Shown piece after piece: positions 53,101 through 58,250 of a stretch of 64,000 nt of DNA; within the stretch, counting starts at the first letter, position 1, and each line of letters opens with the position of its first letter. The position numbers and the translations under genes were made by a program. This stretch comes from Pycnopodia helianthoides (Eukaryota; Echinodermata; Asteroidea; Forcipulatida; Asteriidae), in contig CM063258.1 of the NCBI GenBank assembly GCA_032158295.1, positions 5,474,583 to 5,538,582 of the forward strand, read 5' to 3'. Under the pieces are notes generated by a model that was not told where the DNA came from, did not search any database, and saw only the letters and a program-made list of their open reading frames with translations.

Positions 53101-54631
53101 CATTAGACCATGTAAGTTTCATGTAAATCTGTGATCAAAAAATATACTTTACAAGTTTTTTTCTTACCAATTCTGTAATGTTCCTTTAAGAGATGTACAG
53201 CGTATACAAGAATCTTTTAAAATACTTTGATTATAAAATATCACCAAATGATTGTGAATTCACAGGGTAAGTTCACCAACAAGACGGATATGTGGGCCTT
53301 TGGGGTCACCCTGTGGGAGATAATGACCCTGTGTAAGGAGCAGCCGTACTACCAGCTGAGGGACGAGCAAGTGATTGAGAACAGCGGGAAGTTCTTTGAG
53401 AAGAACGGCAGCCCGACGCTGCTGGCACAACCCTCACACTGTCCCAAGGTGAGAAAACAATTTGGATTATCGTACTTGGGAACAATAGATGGTTTGCAAT
53501 ACGCGTCATTGACCACAATCTTTGATGAATTGTGCACGCGTGATGAGCTATCATTGGCCGAGAGTCGTGCGTAGCGCGTACACGCGTGCACTTTTCCATC
53601 ATTTTACATCAAAGATGGTGGTCAGTGACGCGTATTGCAATCCATCTATTACATAAATTTGAAGGTGGTTTTGTTCTTCGGATGGGACGTAAAGCCGTAG
53701 TAGGTCCCATGTGCTGTGTATTGCTCATAAAAGAACCCAGTTACACTTACTGCTAAGAGAAGGGGTTTGCCTCGGTGTTTTTGGCAGTGGCTGCTGAATG
53801 TACTGCAGCACCTTGTAAACCCTTGTAAGGTGCTACAGGAACTGGTCTCGTTATTCAAAAAACTTTAAAAACGGTTATTAAAAAGTTTCTGTTTGTTTAA
53901 AGACACTGGACACCTTTGGTAATTGTCAAAGACCAGTCTTCTCACTTGGTGTATCTCAACATATGCACAAAATAACAAACCTGTGAAAATTTGAAAAATT
54001 TGAAATTGGTCTTCGAAGTTGCGAGATAATAATGGAAGAAAAAACACCCTTGTCACACGAAGTTGTGTGCTTTCAGATGCTTGATTTCGAGACCTCACGC
54101 GTGAGGTCTCAAATTCAATTCAAATATTTTACTGAGAAATTACTTCTTTCTCAAAAACTACGTTACTAATTCAGAGGGAGCCGTTTCTCACAATGTTTTA
54201 TACTATCAACAGCTCTCCATTGCTCGTTACCAAGTAAGTTTTTATGCTAACAATTATTTTGAGTAATTACCAATAGTGTCCAGTGTCTTTAAGCGCCTTG
54301 AGTACCATATTGTTAGACTATATATTATTATTATTACTATTATTATTAATATGGAGGTGCTTATAAGCACTTAAATTTGCATGCCGAAAACAAACTGTGT
54401 TTCGGATAGCGAACAGTACTTGTTACTGTATCCCTGCATACTTTTGTTATAGCATTTTCTGCTTATTAGCAGCACCTGTGCTAATACACTGTTTGTTATT
54501 CTTTGAAGGATATTTATGATGTCATGCTGCGGTGCTGGCGACGGGAACCATCCGATCGGCCATCTTTCCAGTACATCTTCACATTGCTCCAGGCCAAGAA
54601 TCTCGGCTATGAGCCACCGGTACCCGTCTAG
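29005..54631 (+). CDS. DDR: Discoidin domain receptor tyrosine kinase (DDR1/DDR2-like), whole coding span, 14 exons
   Basis: Collagen-activated receptor tyrosine kinase of the plasma membrane. Exons join as 29005-29101, 29886-29997, 30667-30898, 32631-32778, 35377-35889, 39909-39977, 40533-40625, 42740-43051, 43569-43819, 44676-44806, 50662-50865, 51334-51568, 53266-53448, 54509-54631. They total 2703 nt (900 residues plus TAG), every intron GT-AG and every phase consistent. Seen: signal peptide 1-28; discoidin domain about 35-193 (CRMPLGM to ELYGC); discoidin-like domain about 200-367 ([13 protein letters not shown]); Pro/Thr-rich stalk 368-438; membrane helix 439-461; juxtamembrane region with NPTY 500-503 and [13 protein letters not shown] 553-565; kinase domain about 597-892 with GEGMFG 603-608, Lys642, Glu659, HRDLATRN 746-753, DFG 766-768 and activation-loop Tyr774, Tyr778 and Tyr779. 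Length matches vertebrate DDRs (about 855-913). I see no frameshift or stop. Whether it is closer to DDR1 or DDR2 cannot be settled by eye; it is probably an invertebrate pro-orthologue. Confidence 0.96.
29886..29997 (+). CDS. DDR: DDR exon 2: start of discoidin domain
   Basis: Residues 33-70, phase 1 to 2. It begins with [17 protein letters not shown], the conserved opening of the DDR discoidin domain, with Cys35 expected to pair with Cys193. Acceptor ATTGTAG, donor AG|GTGAAT. In the first binding loop, after ASS, the sequence reads VYGND where vertebrate DDRs have a Trp one residue after the variable position. Confidence 0.93.
30667..30898 (+). CDS. DDR: DDR exon 3: discoidin domain core
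   Basis: Residues 70-147, phase 2 to 0. Contains GAWCP (Cys81, expected partner Cys185), the beta strand [15 protein letters not shown], the Q-G-R loop (Arg114) and the FRLEYSRD strand typical of F5/8-type C domains. N102-I-S is a potential N-glycosylation site. Acceptor TTGAACAG, donor CAG|GTGAGT. Reading on past the donor stays open for about 70 codons, which I read as chance. Confidence 0.95.
30989..31317. mobile_element. MITE with CAGGGTTCTGCCCA ends in intron 3
   Basis: CAGGGTTCTGCCCAGGAT faces CTGTGGGCAGAACCCTG. Flanks CAAAGT / CCAAGT suggest a 6-bp duplication with one change. The surrounding sequence (GGTTGCCAACAATTCTCAAC, GTCAAACCCCC) recurs uninterrupted at about 31960-32030. Confidence 0.75.
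31414..31808 (+). mobile_element. Family D MITE, copy 2 (intron 3)
   Basis: TTAAAGGAACATTACAG to CTGTAATGTTCCTTTAA; very similar to copy 1 over its whole length, indicating recent spread. Confidence 0.9.
32198..32540 (-). mobile_element. Family D MITE, copy 3 (intron 3)
   Basis: Reverse orientation, about 50 bp shorter because of a deletion near 32505. It faces copy 2 at 390 bp distance, so the two could pair as an intron hairpin. Confidence 0.9.
32631..32778 (+). CDS. DDR: DDR exon 4: end of discoidin domain
   Basis: Residues 148-197, phase 0 to 1. Ends the discoidin domain with [12 protein letters not shown] (Cys185 and Cys193, the partners of Cys81 and Cys35). The donor AAG|GTGAGG is followed only about 20 bases later by the 16-bp G-rich minisatellite of intron 4. 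The exon's reading frame remains open through that array to a TAG at 34755-34757. Confidence 0.94.
32799..35074. repeat. 16-bp G-rich minisatellite, about 140 copies, DDR intron 4
   Basis: Basic unit GTTGGGGAGGGGTGGA. It begins about 20 bases after the exon 4 donor. Variants with one base fewer in a G-run and units joined by an extra GGAGT are common in the left two thirds. A compound unit containing GGGAAAGGGGGAGTTGGGTA recurs four times between 34450 and 34810. The last 270 bp are perfect. Each unit gives two G4 runs and a G2 on the coding strand, so the RNA can form G-quadruplexes. The long ORFs on both strands, including the 817-codon reverse one, come from the lack of stop triplets in the unit. 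Confidence 0.98.
35160..35303. mobile_element. MITE with CAGGCATGCAACT ends (family J), copy 1, intron 4
   Basis: CAGGCATGCAACTCTTCC faces GTTACAGTTGCATGCCTG. Perfect 6-bp duplication CTGAAA on both sides. It sits between the minisatellite and exon 5. Copy 2 is at 44127-44267. Confidence 0.9.
35377..35889 (+). CDS. DDR: DDR exon 5: discoidin-like domain
   Basis: The largest exon; residues 197-368, phase 1 to 1, holding essentially the whole discoidin-like domain. Family hallmarks are [12 protein letters not shown] 232-239, VGWRN 260-264, [14 protein letters not shown] and the closing ISEVSFAS. Potential N-glycosylation at Asn264 (NTT) and Asn281 (NFT). Two Cys expected from vertebrate DDRs are absent (Thr289 in HTNN, Val305 in VEVFF), leaving Cys349 alone. 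Acceptor CAACAG, donor CAG|GTAAGG. Confidence 0.95.
36014..36400. mobile_element. Two adjacent family B MITEs, intron 5
   Basis: 36014-36197 (GGCCAGTTTCATTGAGC to GCTCTATGAAATTGAGC) and 36209-36400 (GGGCCCAATTTCATGGAGC to GCACTATGAAATTGGGC) stand 11 bp apart in tandem. Confidence 0.8.
36669..36848. mobile_element. Diverged family B MITE, intron 5
   Basis: CCCCGTTTCAGCAAGCTCTTA to CAGCTATATGAAATTGGAGC, with the internal GTTACCAGCC ... GGTTCCCTGCTAA pair of the family. Confidence 0.6.
36849..39029. other. Intron 5 remainder
   Basis: Mostly unique AT-rich DNA. Near 37350-37480 there is a family K-like block (GCTATGGCTAGATTGC, AGCCGTAGCTGTAGCCG), and 37570-37690 shows an imperfect hairpin (TGCTAGGTGGCAGCAGA / CTGCTGCCACCTAGTG). 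No exon found. Confidence 0.4.
39030..39176 (+). mobile_element. Family A MITE, copy 7, intron 5
   Basis: CAGGCGTGGAATTAATTAA to AAATTCCAGGCCTG; flanks ATGAAT / ATGAAC. Confidence 0.82.
39364..39763 (-). mobile_element. Family I element, reverse copy, intron 5
   Basis: CAGGGCTCGAATTTGGGG to CAAATTCGAGCCCTG, 400 bp. ACCAG on both sides (5-bp duplication). Ends about 145 bp before exon 6. Confidence 0.85.
39909..39977 (+). CDS. DDR: DDR exon 6: extracellular stalk
   Basis: 23-codon exon, phase 1 to 1, residues 368-391. Encodes a Pro/Thr-rich linker ([20 protein letters not shown]) suited to O-glycosylation. Acceptor TTTGCAG, donor CAG|GTTGGT. The stalk is not conserved in sequence, so the call rests on splice sites, matching phase, and position between the discoidin-like domain and the membrane helix. 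Being symmetric (69 nt, phase 1-1), it could be skipped without changing frame. Confidence 0.8.
40533..40625 (+). CDS. DDR: DDR exon 7: extracellular stalk, second part
   Basis: 31-codon exon, phase 1 to 1, residues 391-422: [19 protein letters not shown] followed by [12 protein letters not shown]. The acceptor TTTCTCTTCCAG is strong; the donor is AAAG|GTACGT. No homology beyond composition is visible. Also symmetric, so exons 6 and 7 together could produce stalk-length variants. Confidence 0.82.
41110..41578. repeat. 38-bp minisatellite, about 12 copies, intron 7
   Basis: Unit of 38 bp beginning CAGACAGTAGTCACATGTAC and continuing AATGTACATGCAATGTTA. Copies vary by small indels around the ACATGTACAATGTACATG palindrome-rich part. 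Confidence 0.94.
41767..42129. mobile_element. TTAA-flanked MITE (family H), intron 7
   Basis: TTAA-AGGTATTACACAGGATTGG to CCAATAGCGTACAGGGCCT-TTAA, 363 bp, with GTCACGAGAAAATAGTGAAA shared with family D. A related, more decayed copy is at 50925-51239. Confidence 0.7.
42380..42681. mobile_element. piggyBac-like MITE with TTAA target, intron 7
   Basis: TTAA at 42380-42383 and 42678-42681. Inverted ends CACGTTGACTGCCGG / GGCGGCAGTCAACGTG. Internal palindrome CTACGAGTATACTCGTAG. 58 bp before the membrane-helix exon. No ORF. Confidence 0.82.
42740..43051 (+). CDS. DDR: DDR exon 8: membrane helix and juxtamembrane region
   Basis: Residues 422-526, phase 1 to 1. NNST at 435-438 offers N-glycosylation just outside the membrane. 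The helix is [19 protein letters not shown] plus LYFY, 439-461, followed by the stop-transfer RRK. The cytoplasmic part carries MNPTYQIP (NPxY, Tyr503), the class of site used by Shc PTB domains in vertebrate DDR1b, and Tyr514. GC content rises sharply against the AT-rich intron, as in the other exons. Confidence 0.95.
43201..43352. mobile_element. Family B MITE, right end lost, intron 8
   Basis: GGCCCAATTTCATAAAGCC followed by the internal CACCAGTCGCAACAATGTAACC and GGCGGGTAACCTG of the family; the closing inverted end is not found. Confidence 0.6.
43569..43819 (+). CDS. DDR: DDR exon 9: autoinhibitory juxtamembrane block and glycine loop
   Basis: Residues 526-609, phase 1 to 0. [17 protein letters not shown] followed by IYGVP (553-574) is the most conserved juxtamembrane block of DDRs, with Tyr554 and Tyr571 as likely phosphorylation sites. 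The exon then enters the kinase domain ([20 protein letters not shown]). The acceptor reads AAAGCAG, a NAGNAG tandem; use of the second AG would replace Thr-Glu with Lys at 526-527. Donor GAG|GTAGGT. Confidence 0.94.
44127..44267. mobile_element. Family J MITE, copy 2, intron 9
   Basis: CAGGCATGCAACGTTTCC to GTTACAGTTGCATGCCTG, about 95% like the copy at 35160. Surrounded by TTGTACTCATA(C/G)-type low-complexity sequence (43920-44350). Confidence 0.9.
44374..44484 (+). repeat. 111-bp dispersed repeat, copy 1, intron 9
   Basis: CTCTGCACGTATCGGGTGTT ... GAGGCGGATCGGATCGGAGA. Nearly identical copy at 46372-46482 in intron 10, partial copy at 46739-46795. Confidence 0.9.
44676..44806 (+). CDS. 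DDR: DDR exon 10: kinase N-lobe with catalytic lysine
   Basis: Residues 610-653, phase 0 to 2. Contains VHLCEAEDV, a short loop insertion, and [16 protein letters not shown] with the ATP-anchoring Lys642. Acceptor GGCCAG, donor AG|GTAAGT. The N-lobe loop between VHLCEAE and VAVKML is the variable region in the family. Confidence 0.95.
45000..45900. other. C-rich segment of unknown nature, intron 10
   Basis: Strong C bias on the + strand (many CCCC, CACCCCTGG, GTCACCC), with loosely repeated phrases such as ACCACCAACCC and CACCCCTGGATG. (ACA)n at 45520. Open reading is broken and I recognise no family. Confidence 0.35.
46372..46482 (+). repeat. 111-bp dispersed repeat, copy 2, intron 10
   Basis: Matches 44374-44484 almost base for base, about 2 kb apart in the same orientation on either side of exon 10. 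Confidence 0.9.
46944..48256 (+). mobile_element. Family L MITE enlarged by an internal minisatellite, intron 10
   Basis: Left end CAGGCATGATACTTCAT and right end AAAGTATCAGGCCAG match the 22153-22332 element. The tail after the array (TGGGTGCCACTTGAAATG ... CTGCCTCGCCCTCACAAGAG) matches 15420-15520. The element should be about 180-200 bp but is about 1.3 kb here. Confidence 0.8.
46975..48119. repeat. 21-bp minisatellite, about 54 copies, intron 10
   Basis: Unit of 21 bp beginning GCCTCCATGCCCCTGG. Variants GCTTCC and GTCTCC cluster in the left third; 20-bp units lacking one C of CCCC cluster after 47750. 21 being a multiple of three, all three + frames stay open; these ORFs are artefacts. 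Confidence 0.97.
48256..48447 (+). mobile_element. Family C element, intron 10
   Basis: GAGTCGATTTCACAAAGATT to TTTTGTGAAATTGACCCC, with TGTGATGTCACAATACAAAT. Directly abuts the family L element. Confidence 0.75.
48571..48864. repeat. Long perfect-like hairpin, 106-bp arms, intron 10
   Basis: Arms 48571-48676 and 48759-48864 are reverse complements at 104 of 106 positions, with an 82-bp loop of AGAGAGTGGAGAGAG-type sequence. Arms begin TGCAAAAAATTAGTTAGTGG. In the pre-mRNA it would form a long double-stranded stem. Confidence 0.95.
48918..49052 (+). mobile_element. Family C element, second intron 10 copy
   Basis: CTAAGATTGATCTTAACTAC ... GTGATGTCACAATACAAATC ... GCTCTGTGAAATCTGCCCC. Confidence 0.65.
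49053..50158. other. Intron 10, distal part
   Basis: Mostly unique. 49700-49830 matches 20590-20735 in inverted orientation. GCCATCTTTACGGGCA (about 49892) and TGCCCGTAAAGATGGC (about 50058) form the ends of a roughly 180-bp inverted-repeat element with CpG-rich interior (GCGCGCGTGTTGCACG). Confidence 0.5.
50159..50444. mobile_element. Family B variant (GCTTAACCGCC type), intron 10
   Basis: GGCCCAATTTCATAGAGC to GCGCTATGAAATTGGGCC; CTG on the left, CAG on the right. Same subtype as 17096-17336 and 58016-58250. Confidence 0.8.
50662..50865 (+). CDS. DDR: DDR exon 11: alpha-C helix, hinge and kinase insert
   Basis: Residues 653-721, phase 2 to 2. Alpha-C Glu659 in [28 protein letters not shown]; hinge [14 protein letters not shown]. 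The gatekeeper position is Val688, where human DDR1 and DDR2 have Thr. The exon ends in a species-specific insert ([20 protein letters not shown]) longer than the vertebrate loop. It lies after the largest intron (5.9 kb). Acceptor TTCTTTAG, donor AC|GTAAGT. Confidence 0.95.
50925..51239. mobile_element. Decayed family H element, intron 11
   Basis: TGTGACCCAACATGTACATG ... CAAGGGAAGTTTACCACCATG ... ATCTTACCAATGTTGC ... CCTTTAAG; occupies most of intron 11. Confidence 0.55.
51334..51568 (+). CDS. DDR: DDR exon 12: catalytic and activation loops
   Basis: Residues 721-799, phase 2 to 0. Carries [14 protein letters not shown] (catalytic Asp748, Asn753), [20 protein letters not shown] (DFG Asp766, Tyr774, Tyr778 and Tyr779 in the YxxxYY pattern shared by DDRs and insulin-receptor kinases) and the substrate-binding [14 protein letters not shown]. 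Every catalytic residue is present, so an active kinase is expected. Acceptor TTTTGCAG, donor ATG|GTAAAT. Confidence 0.97.
52013..52213. mobile_element. Family C foldback, 201 bp, intron 12
   Basis: GGGGTCGATTTCACAAAACT faces AGTTTTGTGAAATCGACCCC-like end. The interior is built from repeated TAGGACTAGTCCTA palindromes. CTG lies just outside both ends. Confidence 0.88.
52809..53189 (-). mobile_element. Family D MITE, copy 4, intron 12
   Basis: TTTAAAGGAACATTACAG to TGTAATGTTCCTTTAAG; ends 76 bp before exon 13. Confidence 0.88.
53266..53448 (+). CDS. DDR: DDR exon 13: kinase C-lobe
   Basis: Residues 800-860, phase 0 to 0. [20 protein letters not shown] (Asp807 of the DxWxFG motif), [20 protein letters not shown] and the QPSHCPK turn. 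The exon opens with GGTAAGTTC directly after the acceptor CACAG, so its first bases resemble a 5' splice site. Donor AAG|GTGAGA. Confidence 0.95.
53897..54294 (-). mobile_element. Family E MITE, intact copy, intron 13
   Basis: TTAA-AGACACTGGACACC to TGTCCAGTGTCT-TTAA, 398 bp; uninterrupted version of the element at 3560-4109. Contains GAGACCTCACGCGTGAGGTCTC palindrome core. Confidence 0.88.
54509..54631 (+). CDS. DDR: DDR exon 14: kinase C-terminus and stop
   Basis: Residues 861-900 and [23 protein letters not shown] is the final kinase helix set, with Arg877 forming the structural ion pair of eukaryotic protein kinases. The tail LGYEPPVPV is only about eight residues past the domain, as in vertebrate DDRs, which also stop soon after the kinase. 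Acceptor TTCTTTGAAG. Confidence 0.95.
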   Translation, partial: DIYDVMLRCWRREPSDRPSFQYIFTLLQAKNLGYEPPVPV

Positions 54632-55359
54632 ATACAAGAGCCGCAAGTACTACACGGCCTTTATACAGGTCTCATATTCTCAACGGTAACCAGCGCCTCT
54701 CGTTTAAAGCAGCATTGGTAAAAAAGCGATCTTTGTCTTCAGTTTGAAAAACCCTGCCGTCGGCTATAAATAACTCTACTCAGCAGTGTTGGAAGAAACA
54801 CCATTGACCCTCCCACTCCTTGTAACATTTTCCAGCGAGTTCACCCAGCCTTTCGAAGCCGCTCATCTGCAGGGGACATGTATGGTCACACTGATGGTGG
54901 CAGAGCAGCTGTGCACAGAACGAAGTGTGTACTGTGTATATATATGCATTCACTACATGATATCATATCGCAGGCTGGCATACTTTATCTATCAGTCAAA
55001 ACTACGGTGGATGATATGGAATGGTCAGACAGTAGGAGGGTTTAAGTGTTGTTGCACAGCTTATTGAACCTACACTAACAGTGCTGAATGATGTCGGCTA
55101 TGAGGATTGTAAAACAGGGAAAAAAAGGAAAAGATGCTTTATTTATGAGCTAAGTAGAAAGAAAATGAAACAAGCTGAGTTGCCCAAAGTGGTCAGTTAG
55201 TTTTGACAGAGTTGGAAACGTTGCATTGATGACCTGTGTGTGATTGAACATTTAATAGTTTTTTAAGCTATCCTTGATACCACTGACAACCCTAAAGGTT
55301 CCAATTCCTTGTGCTGTAGGCTCAAATAACCACTGCTTATCATTGGAACTGGCATACTG
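54632..55359 (+). other. DDR 3' flank, possible 3' UTR
   Basis: No further coding sequence. By eye I find no AATAAA between the stop and about 60047; an ATTAAA occurs near 55800. The transcript end cannot be placed. 54900-55060 shares sequence with the dispersed repeat at 27800-28010. Confidence 0.4.
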
Positions 55360-55549
55360 GGCCCAATTTCATAGAGCTGCTAAGCGTGAAATATTGCTTT
55401 ACAATTTTCTGCTATGCAGAAATGAGCCAGGATGCCAGTCGCAAATGGTACATGTGACATGGTTTTTGGCTGGTAACCTTATTCCGGTAAGCATGATTTT
55501 GTTGTGCTTAGCTACTTTTTGTGCTGAAGCAGCTCCGTGAAATTGGGCC
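55360..55549. mobile_element. Family B MITE with CTG duplication
   Basis: 190 bp, GGCCCAATTTCATAGAGC to GCTCCGTGAAATTGGGCC, CTG at 55357-55359 and 55550-55552. Confidence 0.9.
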
Positions 55550-55873
55550 CTGATGTTGTCACAATCCAGACATTTCGGTGGAGAATTTGGAGGGTATGGA
55601 AGGGTCTCTCGCCTCCAGTGGCTAGAGGGCTAATAATGACCCTGGAATTACATTCGCAGTACTGACTCCAAAGTCCGAGCACATGCCTCTGAAGTGTCAA
55701 CATGTGGAGTTGGAGAGATGCTGTCAACATAGAGAAGGTCACAAGTTGCAGTCGGAATCACTTTCATAGAAAAAAATCTCTTGAGGTTTACACCAAATGG
55801 ATTAAAAACACCTTCCTCAAAAGAGCAAGGACAATCCATAAATGGCCTAATGGAAGGAATTCCGTAATCAGTC

Positions 55874-56046
55874 CAGGCTTGGAATTACACAGAGGCCCCG
55901 GACGCCGTGGCCTCCGTTGCCCCTGGTCTTGGCCTCGGTGCCCCCTTCAAAAGTTTCCCATGGACTTTCAAGATTTTCCAATGGAAGTGCCCTTTGCAAA
56001 ATTGAAAAATGGCCTCACCCTCTTCAACGATGAAATTCCAGGCCCG
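55874..56046 (+). mobile_element. Family A MITE, copy 8
   Basis: CAGGCTTGGAATTACACAG to GATGAAATTCCAGGCCCG, slightly diverged ends; followed by (GT)n at 56101-56121. Confidence 0.8.
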
Positions 56047-56331
56047 TACATCCAGTACTTGGTACCTTGACTTATTCCAGTACCAGTGAGTGTTAGATAA
56101 TGTGTGTGTGTGTGTGTGTGTTTTGTACACCGACCTGTAAGATAATACTGTAAAACATTTTGTACAAACAAGAAGAAGCATAATATTTAAAAAGTACTAT
56201 ATCAACTCTAAGAACATCAACATTCTTAAATAAGCAGTTCTACTTTACCAACGTTTTATAATTTTTCCTGATTTTATTAAGTTTTAGATTTTAAATTATG
56301 TCTCCATTGTGCTTGTATTTTTTTTTTTTTT

Positions 56332-56645
56332 AAGCTTTTCAATTAGGAGTAAGTTTGTTACGTTTGGAGCCAAAGTTATTGATTTTTTTTTTTTTTTATT
56401 TGTTCATAATTATTTTATGCCATGTAGAAGGAAAAAGGCAAATTGCAAATATATCTTTAAAATTATTTAAAAGGGTTTTTTTGGGTTAAAGCTCTTCAAT
56501 TAAGAGTAAGTTTGTTACGTTGGAGCCAAAGTTATTGATTTTGGGGTTTTTTTGATTTGTTCATAATTATTTTATGCCATGTAGAAGGAAAAAGGCAAAT
56601 GCAAATATATCTTTAAAATTATTTAAAAAGGGTTTTTTTGGGGGA
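56332..56645 (+). repeat. Tandem duplication of about 157 bp
   Basis: AAGCT(T/C)TTCAATTA ... GGAGCCAAAGTTATTGATTT ... CATGTAGAAGGAAAAAGGCA occurs twice, from 56332 and 56489, with few differences. Confidence 0.9.
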
Positions 56646-57533
56646 GACAATGAAATACTTCATGTTCACAGCAAATATTATGTAAAAAGTGAATTGAGAT
56701 TTAGTAATTTTGAAAATTAAATTTTTGTATTGCAAAAACTATCTGTATATAAAGCAATGTAATTGTTGGTGGTATATTCTTGGATAAGAAAATACGGTTG
56801 AAGTGGTATCATACTTTTTACAAAAAACAAACAGGTGAAGGGATGTTTTTTTATCAATATTAAAAAACTGTGGACACTTATTATTGGTCCCTTTGAATTT
56901 CAGCACGCGGGATACCAGTTATAATTGTTCAAATATTACTTTGGTTACGAAGTGACTAGGCAGTTAGGACTCTGTCGTATAGGCTGTGTAGTCTCATGCT
57001 TGGTTCAAACCTGCAACCTGTGAAAAGCGCTCAATTTTGTTTCCTTCACACGTTTTCCTTTTGGAAGTCAGTGCGTTGTTCGCATCTCTGCTGCTTGTTC
57101 AAAGTTTTCCGCTACTCCCAGCTCAAAAGTTGGCATTTGTTTGTGTGTAATTTTACCAAAATGTTTTCGGAAGCATTTTTTTTTATGACAGAGACTTTTA
57201 ATTCGAGGAGACCTTGGTCTTGGAATACGTCTGTAAAAGAGTAAAAGCCAAGTCCAATTATTGAACTTTTCTCGCATAAATCATCACGGACAAACTAGCT
57301 CAATGCAACTCCTATGGGCTTCTGGTAATCAGTGGAGCCAGTTTGGTGTAGTGGGCGTGGCTTACCGAGGAATAACGTCACTCTTACGAGCAGGTTGCAT
57401 TGTCTTGGGAAACCCAAGGTCCCTTAAAAGTCAAATACACTTGAGTCTTGCATATTTTTTTCCGGTTTGTGTTAAACGTATTCTCATCCTCCAATATATT
57501 TGTGGCAGTTTTGTGTCCAACTTGAAAACCAGT
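56646..57533. other. 3' flanking stretch without recognisable feature
   Basis: AT-rich; no ORF with coding character. CTTGGTTCAAACCTGCAACC near 57000 resembles a pol III B box but no tRNA surrounds it. Confidence 0.4.
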
Positions 57534-57716
57534 CAATAGACCTTGATCACAATGCCGCCATCTTGTTTCTTTTTTATTCAAATCAGTCTGACCAAAATGA
57601 GGCGGGAAAGAAAAATAGTGTGGCACCCTTCGGAGAAATGAGAGTTAGAACTATTTTTACCATTTGGTATTCAGGGAACCTGACAAAGACTACAGCAGAG
57701 TGATCAAGGTCTATTG
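57534..57716. mobile_element. MITE with CAATAGACCTTGATCA ends
   Basis: 183 bp with inverted ends CAATAGACCTTGATCA / TGATCAAGGTCTATTG; interior ATGCCGCCATCTTG. Single copy in the window; target duplication unclear. Confidence 0.75.
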
Positions 57717-58015
57717 CAGGGACTACCATTGATAACCCTATGTTTTCAATATAATTTTATGCGCATATCTAATGAGGAGTAATGTCATTGAGTACCCTAT
57801 GGGGCACCTAATAGTCCCAGTGGTCCTTTGGACTTCTTCCGTTAAACTGATGCACAGTACATTTATAGGATTTTTAAAGTACTTAGACCAGCTCTGGCAA
57901 AACCCAAAACCTCTTTGGCGTTGATCATAATGCGTAACAGCCATGAAAATGTCAACAATTGACCCTAGGGACCAGTTAAAGATTTTCATTTCACCATATT
58001 GACCCAGTTTACCTG

Positions 58016-58250
58016 GGCCCAATTTCATAGAGTTGCTTAACGGCAGATTTTGTGCTTCACTGTGCGAGTTTCCATTTCGTAGCGCTGCTAACCGTAAGCG
58101 AACGAAAAGGCATGCTAAACCTTTCCAGTGCTTACTGTATGAAAATGAGTGAAAGCAACAATGCAAATCCATGGTGAACGCGCAGGCTGGCCGCCCAATT
58201 TTCTTGCGAACCTGTGAAATATGCATACGCTTAATCAAATTTTTCTGCTA
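58016..58250. mobile_element. Family B variant, right end degraded
   Basis: GGCCCAATTTCATAGAGTTG ... GCTGCTAACCGTAAGC ... AAATATGCATACGCTTAATC; same subtype as 50159-50444. Confidence 0.65.
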
